A DNA stretch of 64,000 nt from a bacterium (GCA_026417415.1 JAOADG010000001.1:1-64000); one strand, 5' to 3'. Shown: positions 1 to 9,201, counted from the first letter of the stretch. Notes: generated by a model not told the origin, from the letters alone. A program made the numbers and translations.

Positions 1-537
1 GATTATGGTAGAGCCATCACTTCCGATGGCAGCGGTGGATGCATCATTACAGGATATACCAATAGTTGGGATTTTCCAACGACACCGGGAGCGTATGATC
101 AAAGTTATAATGGAGGTGGTGATGTTTTCATAACTCGTCTAAATAGTACCGGCAGTGCATTAATCTACAGCACCTTTTTAGGTGGAGGTGACTATGATGA
201 AGGTAGAGCCATCACTTCCGATGGCAGCGGTGGATGCATCATTACTGGATCTACCAATAGTTCAAATTTTCCAACGACACCGGGAGCGTATGATCAAAGT
301 CAGAATGGTAGCGATGATGTTTTCATAACTCGTCTAAATAATACCGGCAGTGCATTACTTTATAGCACCTTTTTAGGTGGAAGTGACTATGATGAAGTTA
401 GAGCCATCACTTCCGATGGCAGTAGTACATGCATCATTACAGGATCTACCAATAGTGCAAATTTTCCAACGACTACGGGAGTGTATGATCCAAGTCATAA
501 TGGTAGTTATGATGTTTTCTTAGCTAAACTAAGAGTT
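1..537 (+). repeat. Tandem 195-bp SBBP repeats
   Basis: The block beginning GCCATCACTTCCGATGGC recurs at 13, 208 and 403, an exact 195-bp period (65 codons) with no indels. A hand comparison of the first two units gives about 18 differences in 195 bases, clustered in the loop codons, so the units are roughly 91 percent identical. More units probably lie upstream of the window. The near identity at DNA level suggests recent duplication or gene conversion. Confidence 0.9.
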
Positions 538-1797
538 TCTTCAATTCGCGTCTTAAAACCCAACGGTGGTGAATTTTTTCAAACCGGAATGTCCGATACC
601 ATTCGTTGGTCTACAGGAGCCGTTGTTGGTAATGTAAATATTGAGTTGAAAAGAAACTATCCTACTGGCGTTTGGGAAATGTTGGCAAACAATGTACCCA
701 ATACAGGTCAATATCTATGGACTGTAAGTGGTACACCATCCAATAACTGTATATTACGAATAAGTTCTATTTCTGATCCAACCGATTGGGATATTTCAGA
801 TAGTTTATTTGCAATAGTTCGCCCCACCATTACAGTCACCTACCCCAATGGCGGTGATTCTATCATGATAGGCAATTACATTAACATACAATGGAATTCC
901 TCCAATACGACAGGGAACTTCCGTATTGATTTGAACCGAAACTACCCCTCCGATTCTTGGGAAGTGCTATTTCCATCTATCCCCAATACAGGTGAGCAAT
1001 ATTGGCAAGTAACTGGACCACCTACCACGACAGCACGTTTTCGACTGACAGCGTTGAATAACGTAACCGCCTGTGATACCAGCGACGCCAACTTCACCAT
1101 TTATGGCGCGTATTCAGGACTGTATGTCTATTCTTCCATTTCTAACCACAATTTCAACACCCTAATCGCCCCCGGTATGCGTGATTCCGTTAATGTCACC
1201 ATTCGTGTAGTCGGTAACCAACCCTTGGTCGGAGCACGTCTGGTTACCTTAAGCGGACCCTTTAGAGGTAGTCCCGCGACACTACCTACAGTTCCACCAA
1301 ACTATTCTACCTTAATCACATTATATTTTGAACCAACAACCGAAGGGACATTTTCTGGAACAGTTGCTTTGATTTCCAATGCTTTGAATGCTGATACTTT
1401 ACGATTTCAACTAACAGGCCGAGCCCAATGGCAACCTCAAGTCCCAAGAAATCTTCAAATAACATTGCAAGGGTGGAATGCTAATCTAACGTGGAACCGT
1501 GTAGATTCAACGACCAATGGCATTCCTATAACTGTTACGGGTTATTTGGTCTTTTATTCTGAACTTGCCTCAGGTCCCTGGTATTTCCACGGACATACCA
1601 GCGGTGCAAATGCAACTTCCTACACTCATTTTGGAGTCGTAAGATTTGCACCGCAAATGTATTATCGCGTACGTGCGTGGATTGGTTCAACAACTGCGTC
1701 ATCTTCTTCTTCAGATGCATTTCAATCCGTAGTAGATAAAATCCCACAGGGAACACTGGAAGAAGAGGTCTATAGTCGGTTAAGAAAAATAGAATAA
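1..1797 (+). CDS. Secreted SBBP-repeat / beta-sandwich multidomain surface protein (5' truncated)
   Basis: The reading frame is open from base 1, so the N-terminus and signal peptide lie outside the window. Residues 1 to about 178 are three beta-propeller-type (SBBP) repeats of 65 residues, each with the pattern TSDGSGGCIITG, FPTTPGAYD and GSALIYSTFLGG. Two Ser/Thr-rich GPI-anchor-type domains (Kre9/KNH family) follow; each starts with PNGG and contains a LxRNYPxxxWE block. Next comes an ASH/choice-of-anchor-like beta-sandwich, then a C-terminal fibronectin type III domain (VPRNLQITL to YRVRAW). The protein ends in a charged tail, and I see no clear type IX sorting domain. Such proteins are usually exported and act at the cell surface; a specific ligand cannot be inferred. 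A strong hairpin follows the stop codon. Confidence 0.8.
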   Translation, partial: DYGRAITSDGSGGCIITGYTNSWDFPTTPGAYDQSYNGGGDVFITRLNSTGSALIYSTFLGGGDYDEGRAITSDGSGGCIITGSTNSSNFPTTPGAYDQSQNGSDDVFITRLNNTGSALLYSTFLGGSDYDEVRAITSDGSSTCIITGSTNSANFPTTTGVYDPSHNGSYDVFLAKLRVSSIRVLKPNGGEFFQTGMSDTIRWSTGAVVGNVNIELKRNYPTGVWEMLANNVPNTGQYLWTVSGTPSNNCILRISSISDPTDWDISDSLFAIVRPTITVTYPNGGDSIMIGNYINIQWNSSNTTGNFRIDLNRNYPSDSWEVLFPSIPNTGEQYWQVTGPPTTTARFRLTALNNVTACDTSDANFTIYGAYSGLYVYSSISNHNFNTLIAPGMRDSVNVTIRVVGNQPLVGARLVTLSGPFRGSPATLPTVPPNYSTLITLYFEPTTEGTFSGTVALISNALNADTLRFQLTGRAQWQPQVPRNLQITLQGWNANLTWNRVDSTTNGIPITVTGYLVFYSELASGPWYFHGHTSGANATSYTHFGVVRFAPQMYYRVRAWIGSTTASSSSSDAFQSVVDKIPQGTLEEEVYSRLRKIE

Positions 1798-1815
1798 AAT
1801 CATTTGTAACCTAAA

Positions 1816-1846
1816 ACAAAGGTCGGAGCAACTCTCCGACCTTTGT
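1816..1846. terminator. Hairpin between convergent genes
   Basis: This is a perfect 13-bp inverted repeat (ACAAAGGTCGGAG with its complement) around a 5-nt loop. It sits between the end of the surface-protein gene and the convergent end of the response-regulator gene. No long T-tract follows on the plus strand and only TTTTA on the minus strand. It probably terminates both transcripts, but efficiency is uncertain. Confidence 0.7.
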
Positions 1847-1881
1847 GATTTACAATAGTTGAATGCTAAACCATTTGTTTC

Positions 1882-2994
1882 TTACAACGAATCAATCTTT
1901 TGAAATTTTAAAGTTTTTTCTTGGATTTGGCTGAGTTCTTTTTGGACGGAAAGTAAAACTTTTACCAACTGCGGATCAAAATGTTTTCCACTTTGTTGTT
2001 CAATCAATTGAAGTGCTTCTTCATTTGAAAAAGCACGTTTGTAAGGTCTTACAGAGGTAAGGGCATCAAAAACATCTGCAATGGCACAGATTCGCCCCCA
2101 AATGGGAATTTCACTCCCTTGCAATTTGTGAGGATAACCACTCCCATCCCATTTTTCATGATGGGTTAGTGCGATTTGACTACCTACCTGTAAATAATCC
2201 GAAAGCGAATGATTCAACATTTCGTAACCAGCAATCGTGTGTTTTTGCATGATTTTCCATTCATCTTCGGTAAGCGTACCTGTTTTTGTCAAAATAGAAT
2301 GGGGAGTAGCAATTTTTCCTATATCGTGTAAGGCGCTGGCATGCGTTATGATCTGAATATCTTTATCGGGTAATCCTAACTTACGTGCAAGTAACTCCGA
2401 ATACATACTCATTCTGCGAATATGGGCTGCAGTGGTTTTATCATAGAATTCTGCAGAAAGTGCCAATGTTTTAATCGTATCCAAATAAGAAAAATGTACT
2501 TTTTCTTGTTGATTCTGAACCTCCCGCAATAAATTCAACATTCCAGTGGTGCGTTGTTCCACTAAAATCTCTAAATTTTCTTTATGAAATTTGATTTCAT
2601 CAACTGCTTGTTTCAAATTTAATTGTGATTTAATTCGCACTTGAAGTTCAATTAAATCTATCGGTTTGTTAATAAAATCATTCGCACCAAACCGAATGGC
2701 ATCAATGCGACTCGAACGATCCGAATCTCCAGTAATCACAATCACAGGGATATGTTTATACTTTTGATTGGAACGAATGAACTTTAATACTTCAAAACCG
2801 CTTAGAACAGGAAGGTCAAGATCGAGCAGGATTAAATCATAATCTCTATTTAAGGAAAATATCGCTTCTTCACCGCTTTGAACAATTTGTGGTTGATGAC
2901 CAAAGTTTTGTAAAGCTGAACGTAAAAACTCGCAGATACCGGGATCATCATCTACGATGAGTACGCTTGAGTGTTCTTTAGGTATATAAATCAT
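1882..2994 (-). CDS. HD-GYP domain response regulator (RpfG-like)
   Basis: This 370-residue protein has an N-terminal receiver domain (residues about 8-125). The acidic pocket is DDD at 15-17, the likely phospho-acceptor is D58 in LLDLDLP, and the conserved Lys lies in NKPID. A helical linker leads to a C-terminal HD-GYP phosphodiesterase domain carrying HDIGK and HHEKWDGSGYP. Family members hydrolyse cyclic-di-GMP or related cyclic dinucleotides in response to phosphorylation by a sensor kinase. No partner kinase is adjacent. The metal-binding and GYP residues are intact, so it is probably active. It lies downstream of the lysine transaminase gene but is separated from it by a terminator, so it likely has its own promoter. 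Confidence 0.92.
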   Translation of the reverse strand: MIYIPKEHSSVLIVDDDPGICEFLRSALQNFGHQPQIVQSGEEAIFSLNRDYDLILLDLDLPVLSGFEVLKFIRSNQKYKHIPVIVITGDSDRSSRIDAIRFGANDFINKPIDLIELQVRIKSQLNLKQAVDEIKFHKENLEILVEQRTTGMLNLLREVQNQQEKVHFSYLDTIKTLALSAEFYDKTTAAHIRRMSMYSELLARKLGLPDKDIQIITHASALHDIGKIATPHSILTKTGTLTEDEWKIMQKHTIAGYEMLNHSLSDYLQVGSQIALTHHEKWDGSGYPHKLQGSEIPIWGRICAIADVFDALTSVRPYKRAFSNEEALQLIEQQSGKHFDPQLVKVLLSVQKELSQIQEKTLKFQKIDSL

Positions 2995-3025
2995 ATTGAC
3001 TAAATTATATCAACCAATACTAAAA

Positions 3026-3060
3026 AAAAATGCCGATAAAGACAAGTTATCGGCATTTTT
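3026..3060 (-). terminator. Rho-independent terminator downstream of lat
   Basis: On the minus strand a 9-bp stem (TGCCGATAA/TTATCGGCA) extended by A/T pairs is followed directly by a run of eight or more T. This is a textbook intrinsic terminator placed just after the stop codon of the lysine transaminase gene. Confidence 0.9.
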
Positions 3061-3076
3061 AAGAAAAGTTTTTTCT

Positions 3077-4414
3077 TTATTTTGATACAAAAATTTCTAA
3101 CGCTTTTCGTATGCGACGTAAACCTTCTTCAATTTCATCTTCACGAATGTTTAACGCTGGACGAAAACGGATGCTTTGAACACCACTAGGCAAAATGGCA
3201 ATGCCATTGTCCCAGAGCAGTTTAACCAAGCGGTTTCTATCCTCAGCCGAAGGCAGATCAAATGCTTGAAATAGTCCTTTACCACGAACATTTGAAATGA
3301 CAGGATACTCTTTGGACAATGTTTCCAATCCCGAAAGTAACTGTGGACCTACGCGATTGACATGATCAAGTAAATTTTCCTCTTCAATAATCTCAAGGTA
3401 CTTACTGACACGGAACATATCTACCAAATTTGCACCCCAAGTACTATTGATCCGCGAAGATTCGTGAAAAACGTTGTTTTCCACTTCATCAATCCGTTTC
3501 GTGCACAGAAATCCACCTACTTGCATTTTTTTTGCTACTGCAAACATATCAGGTTCCACACTAAAATGCTGAAATCCCCACCATTTCCCAGTGGCACCTA
3601 CACCCGTTTGAACCTCATCAAAAATTAACATAGCATCGTTTTCATCAGCCAATCGTCGCAACTCTCGTGCAAATTCATCACGGATATGGTTGTCACCACC
3701 TTCGCCTTGAATTGGTTCAATGATGATTGCACAAATATCATCACGATTGTCTAAAAATGCTCGCTCAATTTGTGCAACTGCCAATTTTTCTAATTTGGAA
3801 ACTCGCTCGATTTCTTCATCGGTCAAAGGGAAATGAACAGTAGGGTGAACAATTCTGGGCCATTGAAATTTTGTAAAATAGATATACTTTCTCGGATCAG
3901 CAGTATTGGTCATAGACACTGTATATCCACCACGTCCGTGAAACGCTTTTTCAAAATGGATCACTTGATGGCCTCGCTCACTGCGATAGCCCTTAAGAAA
4001 GTTTTTACGCACTTTCCAATCCATCGCTGCTTTTAGTGCGTTTTCAACGCCTAAGGTTCCACCAGCCACCCAAAAAGCATACTGAAACGATGGGGGTATT
4101 GCGATATCAAAAACGGTTTGTACGAACTGTGCCATTTCAATTGTATACAAATCACTATTGGTGATGTTATTTAATGCCACACGTCCTAATTCTCGTAAAA
4201 ATTCTTCAGTTCGCAACTTAGGATGGTTAAAACCGATTGGAGAAGAAGCGAAAAAAGTAAAAAAGTCAAGATATTCTTTATGATGTTTACTATCGTAAAT
4301 CCAACTTCCATGCGATTTGTCTAAGTCAAAAACCAAATCAAAACCATCGGCAAGCATATGCTTAGCAATGGTAGCGTGAACATTTTCCGGTGTAATCATG
4401 ACCTTAGTTCTCAT
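3077..4414 (-). CDS. lat: L-lysine 6-transaminase
   Basis: This 445-residue class III PLP aminotransferase covers the family's full length. N-terminal features (GSWIYDSKHHKEYLDFF, SSPIGFNHPK) and the AKKMQVGG segment at 294-301, which carries the PLP lysine, match lysine epsilon-aminotransferases. IFDEVQTG supplies the conserved Asp. The enzyme moves the epsilon-amino group of lysine to 2-oxoglutarate, giving allysine (2-aminoadipate semialdehyde) and glutamate, the first step of lysine catabolism to 2-aminoadipate. AAAGGAC lies about 8 nt upstream of the ATG. The gene stands alone, with an intrinsic terminator after it; no allysine dehydrogenase is nearby. The 224 bp upstream (4415-4638) is AT-rich and holds no gene that I can support. 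Confidence 0.92.
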   Translation of the reverse strand: MRTKVMITPENVHATIAKHMLADGFDLVFDLDKSHGSWIYDSKHHKEYLDFFTFFASSPIGFNHPKLRTEEFLRELGRVALNNITNSDLYTIEMAQFVQTVFDIAIPPSFQYAFWVAGGTLGVENALKAAMDWKVRKNFLKGYRSERGHQVIHFEKAFHGRGGYTVSMTNTADPRKYIYFTKFQWPRIVHPTVHFPLTDEEIERVSKLEKLAVAQIERAFLDNRDDICAIIIEPIQGEGGDNHIRDEFARELRRLADENDAMLIFDEVQTGVGATGKWWGFQHFSVEPDMFAVAKKMQVGGFLCTKRIDEVENNVFHESSRINSTWGANLVDMFRVSKYLEIIEEENLLDHVNRVGPQLLSGLETLSKEYPVISNVRGKGLFQAFDLPSAEDRNRLVKLLWDNGIAILPSGVQSIRFRPALNIREDEIEEGLRRIRKALEIFVSK

Positions 4415-4638
4415 AACAAAGTCCTTTCTTTGCTAATGAAGCGAATTGAAAATAAAATTCAACAAATAATGAGATTTGAAAGGAAAAATTTTAATGAGGA
4501 AGAAAAGAGGTCCTTAGGTTTCTGCTTTAACCCATTCCATATACAAGTAATTTCTAATTTGCTTAATCATAAATGCATACTCTCAATTCAGTAATGAAGA
4601 TACGAAAAAAAGTACAAATTCCAAACTCATTGTAAAAT

Positions 4639-5682
4639 CTACCTTGCAGGTCCTATATCTACTGCAATTTCATGCCCTGTTTTTGCAGATTCGTAAATCG
4701 CTTCAATTACGCGAAGCGCTTGTAAACACTCTTTCGCAGTCGCACCCGGTGAAATCCCTTCACGAAGAACTTCAACAAAATGTCTTAGTTCTGACTCGTA
4801 ACTGTCTTTGTTGATATCTACATTTTTTTTGTTTCTTAAAGGATATTGAGTAACGATTTTATCATTTTCAAACACATGGATTCGCACTGGATTTAAATAT
4901 GCTCTTCCTTTTGTTCCGGCAAAAACCAACCATGCCTCGCTTTCTGGTGCTAACAAAGACCAAGAAACTTCAAGTGTAAAAACGATCCCTTTTTCTAAAT
5001 ACAGCGTTGCAATAGCAGCATCTTCTACATTTCCGGATATCCCTATCCTTTTCGTGATAGCACTTACTCGAGTGACCTTGGGATATTTTAACATCCATAA
5101 AACCAAATCCAACAACTGAATACCATAATCCATTAATACACCACCACCAGAGATTTTTTTATCTTTTAACCATTGCGGTCGATTCCACCGATCCCATTTA
5201 GTCATCCAACCGCACCGTATTCGATAAATATCTCCAATTTTACCCGTTTTCAAATAGTTTTTAACAATCCGTGTATCGGTACGAAAGCGTTGATTCATTA
5301 GTACGAGTAAATTTCGTTCTTTTTTCTCTGCTAAAGCTATCATTTTTTCTGCTTCGTTGGAGGTCCGTGCCAATGGTTTTTCAACCAATACATGTAATCC
5401 TGCATTTAATGCTGCGATGCTAAGAGGATAATGACTATTGTTTGGAGTAAGAATAAACACAGCATCAATTCCGCTACAAAATAAATCTTCAGGCGTATCA
5501 TACCACTTCAATCCATGCTGTTGGGCAAAACGTTTACCCTTGATTTCATCAAGATCGTTAACACCTGCTATTACAACTCCATCAATTTTCTGCAGAATTG
5601 GGATGTGAATCAATTGTGCTTGAGTACCGATGCCAATGATTCCAACACGAACTGGTTTTTTATATTCACTACTTTGGTTCAC
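4639..5682 (-). CDS. Gfo/Idh/MocA family oxidoreductase
   Basis: This is a 347-residue NAD(P)-dependent oxidoreductase. The N-terminal Rossmann fold has GIIGIGTQAQ, the EKPLAR motif follows, and the C-terminal half is the usual alpha/beta domain (RWGWMTKWDR-type region, GGGVLMDYGIQLLDL). The family acts on sugars, inositols or amino-sugar nucleotides; substrate cannot be assigned. The start is taken as the GTG at 5682 because AAGGGGAAG lies just upstream and the protein family begins here. The longer frame to 5832 would add 50 unrelated residues and run into the divergent rsmD gene. No functional partner is adjacent. Confidence 0.87.
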   Translation of the reverse strand: MNQSSEYKKPVRVGIIGIGTQAQLIHIPILQKIDGVVIAGVNDLDEIKGKRFAQQHGLKWYDTPEDLFCSGIDAVFILTPNNSHYPLSIAALNAGLHVLVEKPLARTSNEAEKMIALAEKKERNLLVLMNQRFRTDTRIVKNYLKTGKIGDIYRIRCGWMTKWDRWNRPQWLKDKKISGGGVLMDYGIQLLDLVLWMLKYPKVTRVSAITKRIGISGNVEDAAIATLYLEKGIVFTLEVSWSLLAPESEAWLVFAGTKGRAYLNPVRIHVFENDKIVTQYPLRNKKNVDINKDSYESELRHFVEVLREGISPGATAKECLQALRVIEAIYESAKTGHEIAVDIGPAR

Positions 5683-5793
5683 CTTGCTTCCCCTTAGTGT
5701 ACTACAACATCTACAAAATAGTGTTTTTTTCGCATTTGATAAAATGTTTAAGAATCTAATGGAATTTCTTATCTTTAAAAAACTGGAGGGGCT

Positions 5794-6405
5794 ATGAGTA
5801 GAATTCTTGGTGGACAAAGTAAAGGAAAACATTTGATCAATGCTAAGAACACTCGCCCCACCTCTGGACGAGCACGGACGGCTTTGTTTTCTATTTTAGA
5901 ACAAGATATTCCCTATGCAATGTTTTGCGACGCTTTTGCGGGTGGAGGAAGTATCGGGATTGAAGCTCTGATGAGAGGTTCAAGAACAGCGATATTTATT
6001 GAAATAGCACATAGTGCAATCAAAGCCATACAAGAGAATTTAAAAAGAACAGGTTTTCATCATATTGAAAGGGACCAATGGCAGGATACACAAGGAAGAA
6101 CAGCAATCATCCTTCACGGAGATTGGTTTAAAATTTTTCGCCAAGAGTTAAAATTTGATCCAATTGAAATCTTATTTATTGATCCGCCTTGGAACAAAGT
6201 ATCTGTGACTTCAATTTTACAAATGTTAGAAAAAACTACTTGGTTATCTAACCATTGTCAAACGATTATTGAGCACAATTCCCGAATTGAAATTCCTTCA
6301 ATTGAAGGTTTTTGCATTACAGACCATAGAAAATATGGTGATACAGCATTCACCATTTTACAAAAAACAGATTCAATAATACCTCATTCATCTAAAGAAT
6401 TTTAG
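5794..6405 (+). CDS. rsmD: 16S rRNA (guanine966-N2)-methyltransferase RsmD
   Basis: This 203-residue SAM-dependent methyltransferase carries family hallmarks: an N-terminal SRILGGQSKGKHL segment, RPTSGRARTALFSIL, the SAM-binding AFAGGGSIGIEAL loop and the catalytic IDPPW tetrad. RsmD methylates G966 of 16S rRNA in assembled 30S subunits. A GGAGGGG Shine-Dalgarno sequence lies 5 nt before the ATG. It is divergent from the oxidoreductase gene and is followed 11 bp later by a membrane protein gene that is probably co-transcribed. Confidence 0.9.
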   Translation: MSRILGGQSKGKHLINAKNTRPTSGRARTALFSILEQDIPYAMFCDAFAGGGSIGIEALMRGSRTAIFIEIAHSAIKAIQENLKRTGFHHIERDQWQDTQGRTAIILHGDWFKIFRQELKFDPIEILFIDPPWNKVSVTSILQMLEKTTWLSNHCQTIIEHNSRIEIPSIEGFCITDHRKYGDTAFTILQKTDSIIPHSSKEF

Positions 6406-6416
6406 GATACCAATCC

Positions 6417-7313
6417 ATGTTGGGTGATGAATTCAACCATCAAGATCCGCTAAAATTAAAACCAGAACCATTAGGTGTATTTGTAGGAAATGCAATTAAA
6501 GATGGTTTTCAATTGTACTTCCATCAACCCTATGTCATTTTAGTTGCAGCTTTTTTATCCTTAATTCCTATTTGGATCGTTCCTTTAGAAAACATTGAAA
6601 AGATGAATCCATTATTAGATAATTTCAAATGGGAACAGTGGTCTATTTTTTTCTGGGATTTTTTCATTTATTCAACTTTAAGTTTAGCAATTACTTGGAT
6701 TGCACATGCGATCGTTTGGGTATGGTCCTATCAAGCAAGTTTTGAAAAAACTTGGAACTTTGCACATGTATTCAAAGGTCTTGCAAAAGTACCAAGAGTA
6801 ATTCTTGGATATGGTATCTCTTTTGCTGCATTGTTATTTATCATTCTTTTATTATCTCCACTATTATTACTAACACTATTAAGTCAAAAAATGATAATTT
6901 GGTATCTGTTTGGAATTCTATTTGGAGTAATGTTTTTCATTATTCGCTGGCAACCAAAGTTTGAATACTTTATTGTGGGGTTAGCGATTACGGATGAACC
7001 TATTCATATATTATGGAATGAATGGCGACATTTGCCACATTGGATATGGTTGAGATTTCTATCATTATTGATATTTCAAGTTTTATTCATATTTCTACTA
7101 TTTCTTTTCACTGCGCCGTTTTTATTGATTGAAAATGCAGTTATAGCAGAATCCTTACAAGGATTAATTTTGTCAATTGGCCTCTATATAGGTGTAGCCA
7201 TTACAGGAATTGCATTTGTGCGGTCAAGAGACGAGTGGGCAGAAATTACCAATGTAGAAGAAAAAAAATCACCACCTAAAGATCAATTCAATGAAAGTGA
7301 ATGGATCAATTAA
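6417..7313 (+). CDS. Polytopic membrane protein of unknown function
   Basis: I do not recognise this 298-residue protein. It has about six hydrophobic segments: residues 37-55, 80-105, 135-155, 160-180, 220-245 and 255-275. The N-terminus is a short soluble stretch followed by GVFVGNAIKDGFQLYFHQP, and the C-terminal tail is charged and lysine-rich. The layout resembles the loosely defined bacterial membrane families of glycerophosphoryl-diester-phosphodiesterase-type membrane domains, but that is only an impression. It follows rsmD closely and ends immediately before the convergent phosphorylase gene. Confidence 0.6.
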   Translation: MLGDEFNHQDPLKLKPEPLGVFVGNAIKDGFQLYFHQPYVILVAAFLSLIPIWIVPLENIEKMNPLLDNFKWEQWSIFFWDFFIYSTLSLAITWIAHAIVWVWSYQASFEKTWNFAHVFKGLAKVPRVILGYGISFAALLFIILLLSPLLLLTLLSQKMIIWYLFGILFGVMFFIIRWQPKFEYFIVGLAITDEPIHILWNEWRHLPHWIWLRFLSLLIFQVLFIFLLFLFTAPFLLIENAVIAESLQGLILSIGLYIGVAITGIAFVRSRDEWAEITNVEEKKSPPKDQFNESEWIN

Positions 7314-8054
7314 TTACTTTTCGCTATCTAAAAAGGCACTGTATTCTATCAAAGAAGGTAGTAAAGTTTGTATAGCATTACGTACAGCTTGATGATTTTG
7401 TGCTACCCCTTTAAGAAATTCGTCCATTGTTAATTTTACGCCACCTATTCCATTGCCCCAATTATCAACACTGACTAACAATGCATAGGGTATTTGAATT
7501 TCACAAGCAATAGTAAGTTCAGAAGCAGCAGTCATACCAACATAGTGTGCATAATCGGATAACCATTGAATTTCTGCTTGGGATTCAAAACGTGGACCAC
7601 GTGATTGAGCATAAACACCACCATCCACAACATCAAAACCATTCAATGTCAATTGTTCAAGGAGAATTGCACGGAGCTTGTAATCAAACTGGGGAATCGC
7701 ATGAATTCGTTCATTTGGACCACAAATGGTTTCAATGGGAAATGGACAAAAGATATCGCTTGGGACACCAAGTTGTCCCGGATAAATGAGTTCATCTAAA
7801 GAACCTACAGAACCAACACCTACAATACTATTCCCCAATTGTTTTGCAGCCAGCAAGTTTGCTGGATGATTGATCGCATGGGGTGGAATCAAACCCTCTT
7901 TACCGTGACGGTTGATTAACCAACAGTGTTCTTCAATTTGTTTTGCAAACACTTTACCGAAGCGGGTATTCACCCACTTTTCATCAAGTATATCAAAAGT
8001 TGATTCGATGTCAATTGTACCTGAAAGTATAACTACATTTTTAGGACTGTTCAT
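7314..8054 (-). CDS. mtnP: S-methyl-5'-thioadenosine / purine nucleoside phosphorylase family
   Basis: This 246-residue protein belongs to the class 2 (MTAP/PNP) nucleoside phosphorylases. Visible motifs are NRHG followed by PPHAINHPANL (phosphate and base site), GVGSVGSL, GGVYAQSRGPRFES and VGMTAASELTIA. The family cleaves MTA, methylthioinosine or purine nucleosides with phosphate, giving ribose-1-phosphate sugars. MtnA is encoded at 31916-32962, so a role in methylthioadenosine salvage fits, but base specificity (adenine versus hypoxanthine) cannot be read confidently. It lies 3 bp downstream of the GT4 glycosyltransferase and is probably co-transcribed with it. It is slightly shorter than the 270-290 residues usual for MTAP. 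Confidence 0.82.
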   Translation of the reverse strand: MNSPKNVVILSGTIDIESTFDILDEKWVNTRFGKVFAKQIEEHCWLINRHGKEGLIPPHAINHPANLLAAKQLGNSIVGVGSVGSLDELIYPGQLGVPSDIFCPFPIETICGPNERIHAIPQFDYKLRAILLEQLTLNGFDVVDGGVYAQSRGPRFESQAEIQWLSDYAHYVGMTAASELTIACEIQIPYALLVSVDNWGNGIGGVKLTMDEFLKGVAQNHQAVRNAIQTLLPSLIEYSAFLDSEK

Positions 8055-8057
8055 AGA

Positions 8058-9188
8058 TTAAATCTCACTTAATCGAGATTGTTGAATTGCTTTTCTTATT
8101 TCTCGGCCTAACTTTTGTAAAACAATATCCCAAGTATAATTTTCGCGTACTCGATTTTGGGCATTTAGTCCATATTGGAATTGTAAAGATTCATTTTTCC
8201 ACAAATAGTTTATCGCATCTGCTAACAGTTTTGTATTGTTGGCTTCAACTACCAAACCTGTTTTTTCATGAACAACTGCTTCTGGCAAACCACCTGAGTT
8301 CGTGACAACCGCAGGGATACCACAAGCTGCGGCTTCAAGAACAGGTAATCCAAACCCTTCTAATTCACCCAATTTTTGACCAAAAGAACTCAACACCACA
8401 AATTTGGCAGCACGATAAACACTTACCAAATCCTCATCATTGATTGAACCCAACCATTTTACTCGATCATATACTTTATTTCTTAATGCAGCTTGTCTTA
8501 GTTTTCGTTCTTCTGGTCCACTCCCTACCAACCACAATTCGGGTCCTTCAGGTGGTGGAGGTAGCATAGCAATGGCTTCTAAAAGAAATGCTTGTCCTTT
8601 TTGTGCTAACCAACTGCCTACATTCAGAATTCCTTTTGAATGGATGTCCAATTTGTATTTTTTTAGTACATTTTGATCAGGTTTACCCGGTGAGAAACGT
8701 AAGGTATCAACCCCATTGGGAACCACAATGGTTTTATTTTGTAATGATGGTGGTAAATTTTTTGCAATGGCTTCAGATACGCAAAAAATACATTTTGCTT
8801 GATGTACAATGGAATTCGTTTCTATTGATTCAAAACCATGAAGAATGACTGCAAAAGGGACTTCTACAGAAGAAGCCCACCGTAAAGTTTCTCTGGTAAA
8901 ATAATCTAATCTTGGAACTAATAATAAATTCGGTCTATTTTTTTCTATTACTTTTTGTCCAACCAATTCAGAACGGTATCGGAGCAACCAACTGGGTGTA
9001 AAAATAGTATCTTTGACTGTGTAAATTTGGAAACCTGGTGGAAGTTCACCAATTTGTAAAACTTCCGATTTAGTCCAAACAAGCACGTCAAAGTTCTGCC
9101 GTATCAATCCACGGCAAATTTCAAATGAATAAGTTGCAGTTCCTCCTACAAGAGGAGGAAAAGATGATGATGAAATAAGTAATTTCGT
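8058..9188 (-). CDS. GT4 family glycosyltransferase with apparent non-AUG start
   Basis: This is a GT-B, family 4 glycosyltransferase. The donor site includes VGSWLAQKGQ and the C-terminal EGFGLPVLEAAACGIPAV with its EX7E motif. The first standard start in frame is a TTG at 9107. The frame upstream still encodes the conserved N-terminal glycine-rich loop (SSSFPPLVGGTATYSFEICRGL), so the true start lies further up. Between the in-frame TGA and that TTG there is no ATG, GTG or TTG. The homologous start position falls on ACG at 9188-9186 (ACG AAA TTA CTT ATT in place of ATG AAA...), with an ATT four codons later. Either an unusual initiation codon is used, or a point mutation or base error has changed ATG to ACG. 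Acceptor substrate is unknown. Confidence 0.8.
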   Translation of the reverse strand, partial: TKLLISSSSFPPLVGGTATYSFEICRGLIRQNFDVLVWTKSEVLQIGELPPGFQIYTVKDTIFTPSWLLRYRSELVGQKVIEKNRPNLLLVPRLDYFTRETLRWASSVEVPFAVILHGFESIETNSIVHQAKCIFCVSEAIAKNLPPSLQNKTIVVPNGVDTLRFSPGKPDQNVLKKYKLDIHSKGILNVGSWLAQKGQAFLLEAIAMLPPPPEGPELWLVGSGPEERKLRQAALRNKVYDRVKWLGSINDEDLVSVYRAAKFVVLSSFGQKLGELEGFGLPVLEAAACGIPAVVTNSGGLPEAVVHEKTGLVVEANNTKLLADAINYLWKNESLQFQYGLNAQNRVRENYTWDIVLQKLGREIRKAIQQSRLSEI

Positions 9189-9201
9189 ATTGAAATCCGT
9201 T

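Noticed and set aside
4415-4638. Small plus-strand frame of 78 residues upstream of lat
   Set aside because: It overlaps the lat start on the opposite strand, has no ribosome-binding site and a composition typical of non-coding AT-rich sequence.
5683-5832. 50-residue N-terminal extension of the Gfo/Idh/MocA oxidoreductase
   Set aside because: It has no homology to the family, runs into the divergent rsmD gene, and a well-placed GTG with a Shine-Dalgarno sequence lies at 5682.
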